A stretch of DNA of 45,151 nt from Alphaproteobacteria bacterium (GTDB lineage: Bacteria > Pseudomonadota > Alphaproteobacteria > Caulobacterales > Parvularculaceae), in contig JAADIH010000002.1 of assembly GCA_013151435.1 (NCBI GenBank), forward strand, positions 1 to 45,151, given 5' to 3'. Positions 37,375-45,151 of this stretch are shown in pieces. The notes beneath the pieces are model-generated. The model saw only the letters and a program-made list of their open reading frames with translations, did no database searches and was not told the DNA's origin. Made by a program: the position numbers and the translations under genes. Every line of letters starts with the position of its first letter. The stretch's first letter is position 1.

Positions 37375-39021
37375 TTAAAAGCACTCTTCAGAACCCTTCA
37401 CAGCAGATGGACTGATCTTTCGTAGGGTTCCAGTCTGATAGCGCCACAGGCTGCGTGTGGGAAAAGCACGCCTTAGTGACTCTCCACAGTCTAGGAGATT
37501 ATCTGCATACACAACTGATCGCTTGTTCAGATCCAGGCCGTTACGCGTAAGATCTCGGGGGTATAGTGTTCGGTATTTCCCTGATGGGCTGTCAAGAACG
37601 ACCAGTGCATGTTCGAGATTTAATGACCGGACCAGGCGGTATGGTTCAGCAATTGAATAAATGGCGGCGCGTTCAAAAACCAGCCAACTCATCAGGCCTG
37701 AAATTTGGAGCACTAAAGCAGAAACTATGCTCGCCCGGGCAAAGCGGTTGTCTAGGCCGATTACGGAAAGCCCCGCAACAATAGATAAGATTAGGAACGG
37801 AAACGCTTCGAAAAGGTATCGCGGTCCATACGAATAAGGCGTACCGCCATCAGCGCCATAGAATAAAAAGGCCACAATGGTAGCTGGAAAAATGGCATCA
37901 GGGAAATCCAGCTGGTGCGCGCGCCATAGCGCGAATAACATCACGGCAGATCCGGCGACCAGGACTGGCGATGTTGTGATCGAGAGATAAACTAACCGTT
38001 TTATGGAAAACATAAAGCTTGATGGGGATGCAGCGGCGATAGGCTCGCTCCAGCCCATCCATTCTGGAATAGTGATAAAGGGGGAGCCGGTCACCATAGT
38101 CTGGTAGATGACAAGGCCAATGACGAATAGAAAACCCGTGAACCCAAATGCCCCTATTGAGAAAAGCCGCGCCATAGAAAAATTTTTGCGCAGCATTGGA
38201 AAAATTATTGAGGCTGCGATGGGGACTATAAAAACGGCCGCATTAAATGGGCGAATGATTCCCATGCCGCCTATCATGGCCCCGGTTATGAGCGCCCATT
38301 TGATACTGTCAGTCGCGCGCCATTTTTGGGCTGCATAAACAGACGCCAGTCCAAAAAAAGTTGCCGGGGAATGCGTGTACAGCGTGTTGGCGTTAAATAC
38401 GAAAAACATCGATGTGCACAATAATATCGTTGCCAGAATGGAGAATTCTCGATCCAGCCTCAATCGGGCAATCTTCCAGAAAATTATGACGCTGCCGACC
38501 GCAAAGAAGGGAGGAACGACCCAAAGAGGAATTTTCAGCCAGGCAAAGGGCGCAAGGATCAAGGCCCACCCCGGGAGGTACTGGCTGATCCAGATATCCC
38601 CGGTTATGACAAAACGTGCGTGTTTAAATGCATCGGGAACCGGCGGCGCTGATACGTATAATTTTCCTTGTGCGAATGTTTCAGCTTGCATCATCACTGC
38701 ATAAACATCGTCGGAAATCGGGATGCCCATGAGCCAAGGGCCAGCGAGGAGCCACCCTGAGAGCAGGAGAGCTAGTGGTATAGCTGCAACATTGAGGCGC
38801 TGCATTCGCAGATCAATATTGACCAGAAGCTTTTCTATATTGGGGGGAGAGCGCCAGGTAAAAATAATGACGGCGGAGACAACCAACCCAAGCACCGATA
38901 AAGCTACAGATGGTTTTCCGGTGAAAAGCGTAGAATAAGTGAGCCAGGGGCATATTATTGCAAGCGCCGCCAAAACTGCAAAACGCCACATATGGTCGAT
39001 ATTGGTAACTAAAGACCTCAT
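37375..39021 (-). CDS. Polytopic GT-C/GT39-like membrane glycosyltransferase
   Basis: Many TM segments; ISDDVYAVMMQAETFAQGKLYVSAPP loop resembles the GT-C acidic first loop; YSYGPRYLFEAFPFLIL. Confidence 0.65.
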   Translation of the reverse strand: MRSLVTNIDHMWRFAVLAALAIICPWLTYSTLFTGKPSVALSVLGLVVSAVIIFTWRSPPNIEKLLVNIDLRMQRLNVAAIPLALLLSGWLLAGPWLMGIPISDDVYAVMMQAETFAQGKLYVSAPPVPDAFKHARFVITGDIWISQYLPGWALILAPFAWLKIPLWVVPPFFAVGSVIIFWKIARLRLDREFSILATILLCTSMFFVFNANTLYTHSPATFFGLASVYAAQKWRATDSIKWALITGAMIGGMGIIRPFNAAVFIVPIAASIIFPMLRKNFSMARLFSIGAFGFTGFLFVIGLVIYQTMVTGSPFITIPEWMGWSEPIAAASPSSFMFSIKRLVYLSITTSPVLVAGSAVMLFALWRAHQLDFPDAIFPATIVAFLFYGADGGTPYSYGPRYLFEAFPFLILSIVAGLSVIGLDNRFARASIVSALVLQISGLMSWLVFERAAIYSIAEPYRLVRSLNLEHALVVLDSPSGKYRTLYPRDLTRNGLDLNKRSVVYADNLLDCGESLRRAFPTRSLWRYQTGTLRKISPSAVKGSEECF

Positions 39022-39141
39022 CGCAGTTAGCTCCGGACCGCCGCTTCAACACTAGCATCGGGCGATTAACAGGAATTGCCAGATGCTATAGATTCTTTAC
39101 TGGGCGCCAGCCTATGAGCGAGGGCGCGCTACCTAAAATCT

Positions 39142-39181
39142 CGACCGCCTTCACGGTCGGGGGTGAAAAACCGGTTTTCAC
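39142..39181. other. Two adjacent inverted repeats between ptsN and the GT-C-like gene
   Basis: CGACCG-ccttca-CGGTCG followed by GTGAAAA-accgg-TTTTCAC. Confidence 0.5.
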
Positions 39182-39317
39182 ACCAGCCTTTGTCGGTGCC
39201 TGCTTTTTCGCCTGACGCTCAGAGCGATCTCTATCGCATTTTACCAGAACCCCAGGCGGAAATATTTGGCCAAGCTTTTTGACCAAGATATTTCAAGCCA
39301 TAGAGGAATAGTCTGGT

Positions 39318-39791
39318 TCAGGCGGCGTGATGTTTTTGATCTGCAACGGCAATCGCAAAGAGCGCCTCAGCGCTATTGGCGCCTCGTAACGCGGCGCGCG
39401 CACCGGGGTCCCGAAGGAGCCGGGAGACCCGCGCCAGGGCTTTTAGATGAGCAGCTGTGGCGTTTTCCGGCGCTAGCAACAAGAAAATCAGATCGACGGG
39501 TTGATCGTCAAGCGCATCAAAGCTCACCGGTGTTTCAAGTTGCGCAAGTAAGCCGGTAATCTTGTTGAGGTCTTTAATTTTACCATGGGGTATTGCGGCG
39601 CCGTCGCCAACTCCGGTGGAGCCAAGCTGCTCGCGCTCCAACAGTATCGCTAAAATATCAGAAGAGGGTTTGCCCACGATTGCGCTAGCCCGCTCTACGA
39701 GCGCTTGCAGGGCTTCACGTTTGCACCGGGCCTTCAGATTAAAGATAACGCCCTCAGGGTTCAGAAGATCATTTAGTCCCATTACACTCAC
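39318..39791 (-). CDS. ptsN: PTS IIA-like nitrogen regulatory protein
   Basis: EIIA-Ntr motif REQLGSTGVGDGAAIPHGKI; LIFLLLAPENATAAHLKALARVSRLLRD; located downstream of hpf and rpoN. Confidence 0.93.
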   Translation of the reverse strand: MSVMGLNDLLNPEGVIFNLKARCKREALQALVERASAIVGKPSSDILAILLEREQLGSTGVGDGAAIPHGKIKDLNKITGLLAQLETPVSFDALDDQPVDLIFLLLAPENATAAHLKALARVSRLLRDPGARAALRGANSAEALFAIAVADQKHHAA

Positions 39792-39910
39792 ATAACTCGT
39801 TCGCAGGCTAACAACGCTTCGTGAGCGTAACTCTAGGCCGCGTTGATTGCCGTACCCTTACCAAATTCAAAAAGAAGCCAGCATGTTCCAAATTGAGACA
39901 CTTGAGTCAC

Positions 39911-40489
39911 TTAGGAAGATGCTGGATCAACCCAGCCTATATGGCCGTCCCGACGGCGATACACAACATTGATTCTACCATGGCCGGCATTTTTGAACAC
40001 AATCGCCGGTTGTTCGGATAGATCAAGTTGCATTACAGCGTCGCTGACCGTCATTTCCCGCAACGCCGTCTGGCTTTCGGCGATGATCACCGGATTGGCA
40101 TCTTCATCTGCCGACTCTTCATCCGACTCTTCCTTGAGAGGTTCCAAGAGATAATAAGATGCGTTCTCGGCGGGAAGGGGGTCCTTACCGCTCACATGGT
40201 GATTTTTCAGCCGCCTTTTATAGCGTCGGATGCGCTTTTCCAGTTTCTCAAGGCTCGAATCAAAAGCGCCATAGGCGTCGTTACCTTCGCCATGGGCAGC
40301 CAGAAACATGCCTGATGATAAATGCGCAGTCAGATCACACCCAACCAGGTGCCGATCAGGGGAAAATGTAATCGACGCTTCTGCGCCGCGATCAAAGTAT
40401 TTGCGAACACTTTCCTCCAGCCTCCCAGTAACGTGAGTCTGTAGAGCTTCGCCAAGTTCCATATTCTTGCCGCTGACCTGAATATCCAT
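39911..40489 (-). CDS. hpf: Ribosome hibernation promoting factor, long form
   Basis: MDIQVSGKNMELGEALQTHVTGRLEESVRKYF; C-terminal domain FKNAGHGRINVVYRRRDGHIGWVDP. Confidence 0.92.
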   Translation of the reverse strand: MDIQVSGKNMELGEALQTHVTGRLEESVRKYFDRGAEASITFSPDRHLVGCDLTAHLSSGMFLAAHGEGNDAYGAFDSSLEKLEKRIRRYKRRLKNHHVSGKDPLPAENASYYLLEPLKEESDEESADEDANPVIIAESQTALREMTVSDAVMQLDLSEQPAIVFKNAGHGRINVVYRRRDGHIGWVDPASS

Positions 40490-40576
40490 TGGGCCTCCAT
40501 TTCACTAGTTTATCGCGACCCGTTGGCTGGGGGCGCTCATACCATAATATTGGCAGTAGACCGGCGGATTAAAGGG

Positions 40577-42094
40577 TTATATCGCGCTTTGCAACATCGC
40601 GCGGCGGCGCTGAACCGAGGATGGAATATGCAATGTTTCCCGGTACTTAGCGACTGTGCGCCGGGCGAGGTCGACACCTTCGCTTTGCAAAATTTCCACA
40701 ATCTTGTCGTCTGACAGAATCGCGTCCTTGGTTTCCTCTGTAATCAACTCACGAATGCGATGACGCACGGCTTCGGCGGAGTGGGCCTCTCCGCCGCTCG
40801 ATGAGGCGATGGATGCAGTGAAGAAGTATTTTAACTCAAATAGCCCACGCGGTGTCGCCATATATTTGTTCGAGGTGACGCGCGATACCGTCGATTCGTG
40901 CATTTCGATGGCGTCGGCGATCGCTTTGAGGTTGAGCGGTCGCAGGTGTTTAACTCCGTGCACGAAGAAAGCGTCCTGCTGGCGGACAATTTCGCTGGAG
41001 ACTTTCAATATGGTGCGTGCGCGTTGATCGAGGCTTTTTATAAGCCAATTGGCATTTGCAAATTGTTCAGTGACGTAAGTTTTGTCCTTCTCATCTGAAC
41101 TTGCCGACGACACAGTAGAATAATATGTCTGGTTAACCAAAACGCGTGGCAGCGTATCGCTGTTGAGTTCAACTTTCCAGCTGCCATCTTGCGCTGTGCG
41201 AACAAACACATCGGGCGCCACGGCTTGCACCGTTGATCCGCCGAAAGCATAGCCGGGCTTGGGCGTTAAGGCGCGCACTTCAGCAATCATTTCGCGGACA
41301 TCTTCTTCGTTGGCTTGTGTCGCCTTGATCAGGCCATTCAAATCGCTTTTCGCAAGAAGCTCAATATTTTCGATAAAAGCTTGCATCGCCGGATCATACC
41401 GGTCGGCTTCAATGAGCTGTAACTTCAAGCATTCTTTTAAATCGCGAGCACCAACGCCACACGGCTCAAAAGAAATAATCAGTTGATGCGTTTCCTCCAC
41501 ATCGCAAAGGTCGGCGCCGAGGCGCTCGGCTGCATCGGAAAGGGATTCGCTCAAATATCCTGCTTCATCAATAAGGTCGATCAAATAGGAACCAATCAAC
41601 AACTGCATCGGATCGCGGGTCGCCACCTGAAGCTGCTCTGTCAAATGGTCGGCGAGGGAGATTTCCTTACTGAGGGTTGCGCCAAATTCGCGCTCCGTCC
41701 CGTTGAAACTGCCGCCCGTATTGGCGCTTGTCCAATCATTGGTGCGGTAATCACTAGGCGCTGCGTCGCTCCCGGAATCGCCGGGGTTTACGTCCTCATA
41801 ATCAACATCGAGGGATTCTCGTGCATCTTTTGTGCTGTCTGTGTCGCTGAGATCGACTTCCTTGCGCTCACCGTTCGTCGGTTCAGCGGTCGCTTCTTTT
41901 TCACCACGCCGTTCTGTGGCGCCATCCTCAGTCGCCTCACTGCGTTCCAGAAACGGGTTTTCTTCAAGCTGCTCTTCAACAAATTCGGCAAGTTCAAGGT
42001 TCGACAATTGCAACAGTTTAATTGCCTGCTGCAATTGCGGCGTCATCACCAGTTGTTGTGATTGTCTGAATTCTAGTTTTGGTGCTAACGCCAC
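40577..42094 (-). CDS. rpoN: RNA polymerase sigma-54 factor
   Basis: N-terminal QSQQLVMTPQLQQAIKLLQLSNLEL; RpoN box ARRTVAKYRETL. Confidence 0.98.
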   Translation of the reverse strand: MALAPKLEFRQSQQLVMTPQLQQAIKLLQLSNLELAEFVEEQLEENPFLERSEATEDGATERRGEKEATAEPTNGERKEVDLSDTDSTKDARESLDVDYEDVNPGDSGSDAAPSDYRTNDWTSANTGGSFNGTEREFGATLSKEISLADHLTEQLQVATRDPMQLLIGSYLIDLIDEAGYLSESLSDAAERLGADLCDVEETHQLIISFEPCGVGARDLKECLKLQLIEADRYDPAMQAFIENIELLAKSDLNGLIKATQANEEDVREMIAEVRALTPKPGYAFGGSTVQAVAPDVFVRTAQDGSWKVELNSDTLPRVLVNQTYYSTVSSASSDEKDKTYVTEQFANANWLIKSLDQRARTILKVSSEIVRQQDAFFVHGVKHLRPLNLKAIADAIEMHESTVSRVTSNKYMATPRGLFELKYFFTASIASSSGGEAHSAEAVRHRIRELITEETKDAILSDDKIVEILQSEGVDLARRTVAKYRETLHIPSSVQRRRAMLQSAI

Positions 42095-42112
42095 ATGCCC
42101 CCCTTTGCCACC

Positions 42113-42928
42113 TTACATCTGAAAGCGGTCGCCGAGATAAACGCGGCGGACATCTTTGTCCCCGACAATATCTCCGGGAGCGCCCTCAAGCAGCACTTCG
42201 CCCTCATGAATAATATATGCGCGATCGATAATATCGAGCGTTTCGCGGACATTGTGATCGGTAATTAAAACGCCAAGTCCCCGTTCTTTGAGGTGGGTGA
42301 CAAGCTCGCGAATATCTGAAATCGCCAACGGATCAATACCAGCAAAAGGTTCATCAAGGAGCATATAGGATGGCGCTGTCGCTAGGGCGCGCGCGATTTC
42401 CACACGTCGCCGCTCACCACCTGAAAGCGCCAGGGCTGAGGCGCCGCGCAAATGCGTAATGTGAAACTCATTCAGCAAATCGTCTATAATCGTTTGCTGC
42501 TTATCTTTATTCTTCTCAACAAGCTCGACAACGGCGCGCAAGTTCTGCTCAACAGTGAGGCCGCGAAAAATCGAGGCTTCCTGAGGAAGGTAACCGACGC
42601 CAAGGCGGGCGCGCTGATACATCGGGAGGTTCGTCACATCATGCCCGTCAATCTTGATGCTGCCGCGATCAGCCGGGATGAGGCCCGTGATCATATAAAA
42701 ACAGGTGGTCTTACCAGCGCCATTCGGCCCCAACAGACCAACCACCTCGCCGCGCTTTACGCTTATGGAAACACCGCGCACGACCGGGCGCCGTTTGAAT
42801 GATTTGTAGAGATTCTCGGCCACCAATGCACCGCCGCCCTCTACAACACTCGCCTTCAGGCGCGCCTTTTGGGCGGGTCTATTGGACGGTGTTGTGTTGT
42901 CGTTTGTCGTTTCCATATCACTACTCAT
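42113..42928 (-). CDS. lptB: LPS export ABC transporter ATP-binding protein
   Basis: GLLGPNGAGKTTCFYMITGLI; GYLPQEASIFRGLTVEQN; LSGGERRRVEIARAL; LLDEPFAGIDP. Confidence 0.97.
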   Translation of the reverse strand: MSSDMETTNDNTTPSNRPAQKARLKASVVEGGGALVAENLYKSFKRRPVVRGVSISVKRGEVVGLLGPNGAGKTTCFYMITGLIPADRGSIKIDGHDVTNLPMYQRARLGVGYLPQEASIFRGLTVEQNLRAVVELVEKNKDKQQTIIDDLLNEFHITHLRGASALALSGGERRRVEIARALATAPSYMLLDEPFAGIDPLAISDIRELVTHLKERGLGVLITDHNVRETLDIIDRAYIIHEGEVLLEGAPGDIVGDKDVRRVYLGDRFQM

Positions 42929-42954
42929 TAAAGGGGCCTCTATTTAACTTTTTG

Positions 42955-42977
42955 TGAAGTTAAGACTTTAAACTTCA
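42955..42977. other. Intercistronic inverted repeat at the lptA stop
   Basis: tgaagtt-aagacttta-aacttca (7-bp arms) overlapping the lptA 3' end. Confidence 0.5.
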
Positions 42978-43457
42978 AGACTGATCATCTTCGGAACGGC
43001 TGTAGAAGATACCGCGCACACGCTTGCCCGGCGCCGGGTGAAATTTAACCTTACCGGTATCAACCCAATAGGTGACGGCCCCGGCGGACATGACCTGTTT
43101 GCCTTGGGTCAGGATCACATTTTCGGTGATAGTAATTGTTCGGGCGATATTGTCGAAAAGGGCCCTTTCACCGGTAATCGCTTCATTGCCATTTGAATAA
43201 CGAACGGAGCCGATGGCTCTGATTTTCGTCAGATCGCCTTCTTCGGATAAATCTGCTTCAATTCTGTCGGTGGTTAAGATCGATACGCCTTGAACGACCC
43301 TGACATTGCCTGACCAGATTGCGAGGTTTTCATGAAATTCTGCTGTGTCGCCGGTGATGTCGATGGGCTCGTCGCTATCCGCCGCGAGTTGTGCATTAGC
43401 AGTCAGGGGAGCAAGGCCCATAATCAACAGCGCGAGGATTTTAATTCCAATGTTCAT
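42975..43457 (-). CDS. lptA: LPS transport periplasmic protein LptA (OstA-like)
   Basis: Signal peptide; DEPIDITGDTAEFHENLAIWSGNVRVVQGVSILTTDRIEADL; adjacent to lptB and lptC. Confidence 0.93.
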   Translation of the reverse strand: MNIGIKILALLIMGLAPLTANAQLAADSDEPIDITGDTAEFHENLAIWSGNVRVVQGVSILTTDRIEADLSEEGDLTKIRAIGSVRYSNGNEAITGERALFDNIARTITITENVILTQGKQVMSAGAVTYWVDTGKVKFHPAPGKRVRGIFYSRSEDDQS

Positions 43458-44245
43458 TATTGTTGGTTGTTCTCCTCGCCGCCTGTTTCGGGGTCTTTTG
43501 TTGTCGGTTCTGTGTGATCTTCTGCGTCGTCATTAGCGCGTTCCGAATCCGGGTAGATGCGCATACGGACATTGCCCTCGAATAGGATACGACGATCCGC
43601 ATTAAAGGCTGTCATACGGTCGGCCGAAAGCGTACTGCCATCGCTGCCTATCCCATTGACGCCAGTGTCGCTGGTTACTTTTTCTTCATTGATCGCAACG
43701 GTTGCCGCCGGAACCTTTAACACATAAGTCTCAGCGCCGAGGTCATGGGAGAGCGTCACATCTTGCTCGAGCTCAAGGACATTGTCCTTTGATTGATAGA
43801 GACCTTTTTGGGCGGTGACGATAGTGAGATCGCTGCCTTCTCCTTGAACGGCGCGCGGCAATTCCAGCTCAACTGTTTCCCGATTTCCTGAAACCTGCAT
43901 CGCGGCCAGAGCGGTGATTTCAAAAGGTCGGCCATTATCGTCTATGCCCGCAAATCTTGGATTGGCCATTTTTAAATCATCCGCACTGGCGGACATGTCC
44001 TTGAAATCATCCAAAAAGGCGTCATCAACGTTGTTCGATTTTGTGTTGAAAAAAAATGCCGCCGCCAAAACCAAGGCTAAAATGGGTAGCGCCATTCGCA
44101 GGCGCCGGACCAGGCGGGAGCGCGCAAGCGCCTGTTTGCCGGTTGTTCTGGCGCGCATCGGCAGACTGTCCAGGCGGCTTCGGTTTCCTCCAGACTGGCC
44201 TCCCGCCAGCCTTTCCTTACCCTGATATGTGACGCCGCCGCTCAT
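43457..44245 (-). CDS. lptC: LPS export protein LptC
   Basis: Single N-terminal TM (LRMALPILALVLAAAFFFNT) and OstA-like domain; the internal Met MSGGV (44245) is a more likely start than 44335. Confidence 0.88.
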   Translation of the reverse strand: MSGGVTYQGKERLAGGQSGGNRSRLDSLPMRARTTGKQALARSRLVRRLRMALPILALVLAAAFFFNTKSNNVDDAFLDDFKDMSASADDLKMANPRFAGIDDNGRPFEITALAAMQVSGNRETVELELPRAVQGEGSDLTIVTAQKGLYQSKDNVLELEQDVTLSHDLGAETYVLKVPAATVAINEEKVTSDTGVNGIGSDGSTLSADRMTAFNADRRILFEGNVRMRIYPDSERANDDAEDHTEPTTKDPETGGEENNQQ

Positions 44246-44398
44246 TAAGGCTCGTTCCTCTATTCGTCTCAATGGTCGCACTCGTCCGTTGCGCCCTTCA
44301 ATACATATAGTTGCGCCAGCAGGCTTGGGATTCAAGTGGTTAAGGGCGACAGAGGGGCCAATTCACCGGATCTGGCCTCATAGCGGTCAACCAAGGCG

Positions 44399-45025
44399 TT
44401 ACGAATGAGCAAAAATATCAGTATCCGGCCAGCCTTCCAGGTCCAGCGCTGCCCGGGTGGGGAGAAAATCAAAGCACTTTTGCGCAAATTCCGCCCGGCC
44501 TTCGCGCTCCAGCATCAGATCGAGCTTTTCGCGCAAGGCGTGCAAATGGAGAACATCTGACGCCGCATAGTCAACCGCATAGTCAATCTGGGCTTTGGAT
44601 AGCTTATCAGCGCCCCAATCGGAGGATTGCTGCTGCTTGGACATATCAACACTGAGGAGTTCTCGGGTGATGTCTTTGAGGCCATGGCGGTCGGTATAAG
44701 TGCGGCAAAGCTTGGAAGCGATTTTGGTGCAATAGATGGGTGTAGTCTCAACCTTCAGCCATTTCTGGAAGGCGGCCACGTCGAAGCGAGCGAAATGAAA
44801 GATTTTCAGAACTTTCGGGTCCTGCAAAAGGGCGATGAGGCGCGGCGCGGCATAAGTCTTTCGATCGAGCTGAACCACATGGGCGTTGCCATCGCCAGAT
44901 GAGAGCTGGACCACGCACAAGCCGTCGCGGTGCGGGTGGAGCCCCATAGTCTCGCTGTCGATCGCCACCACGGGCCCCAGATCAAGCCCCTCTGGAAGGT
45001 CGCCTTTATGTAGATGGTTGGTCAT
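44399..45025 (-). CDS. rnd: Ribonuclease D (3'-5' exonuclease, DEDD family)
   Basis: VAIDSETMGLHPHRDGLCVVQLSSGDG; KIFHFARFDVAAF; AASDVLHLHALREKL. Confidence 0.92.
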   Translation of the reverse strand: MTNHLHKGDLPEGLDLGPVVAIDSETMGLHPHRDGLCVVQLSSGDGNAHVVQLDRKTYAAPRLIALLQDPKVLKIFHFARFDVAAFQKWLKVETTPIYCTKIASKLCRTYTDRHGLKDITRELLSVDMSKQQQSSDWGADKLSKAQIDYAVDYAASDVLHLHALREKLDLMLEREGRAEFAQKCFDFLPTRAALDLEGWPDTDIFAHS

Positions 45026-45151
45026 GTCTGTATTTTATGTCCCGGCATTCTCAGGGCAGGCAATACAGCCAGTCAGCATTATTCACAAGTTCTGAAGGGG
45101 CTCTTTGCTATAGACCATGATCCAATTGTGAAAACCGTTTGCACCGCCAAT

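Noticed and set aside
39318-44335. lptC-lptA-lptB-rpoN-hpf-ptsN as a novel association
   Set aside because: A well-known conserved gene order in Proteobacteria.

Overview
Alphaproteobacterial-looking chromosomal window of about 45 kb. From left to right it contains: (i) the C-terminal part of a cadherin/tandem-95/RTX surface protein; (ii) tRNA-Phe and a housekeeping block with queuosine genes (queF, cyclophilin PPIase, NUDIX, cysE, queA, tgt) ending at tRNA-Lys; (iii) an accessory scar next to tRNA-Lys with two diverged RHS-tip fragments and a small membrane ORF that is a candidate immunity gene; (iv) an IclR regulator facing a DDAH - APC permease - Rieske oxygenase operon, a candidate methylated-arginine/amine catabolic unit; (v) a glycan biosynthesis locus of about 24 kb (14.6-39.0 kb) with UXS fused to a UGM/amine-oxidase-like flavoprotein, three Gfo/Idh/MocA oxidoreductases, four paralogous GT2-like proteins sharing a C-terminal W-x-x-G-E-x-x-G-Y motif, three GT4s, one canonical GT2, a deacetylase, several methyltransferases, FkbM, a sulfotransferase, a flippase and a GT-C-like membrane protein; (vi) the conserved ptsN-hpf-rpoN-lptB-lptA-lptC block and RNase D. 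Two genes in the glycan locus are interrupted by single-nucleotide frameshifts. The best candidates for undescribed biology are the paralogous GExxGY GT2-like family with its repeated Gfo/Idh and Zn-ribbon methyltransferase partners, the UXS-flavoprotein fusion, and the RHS-tip/small membrane protein pair. All family calls come from reading the sequence. No database search was run.
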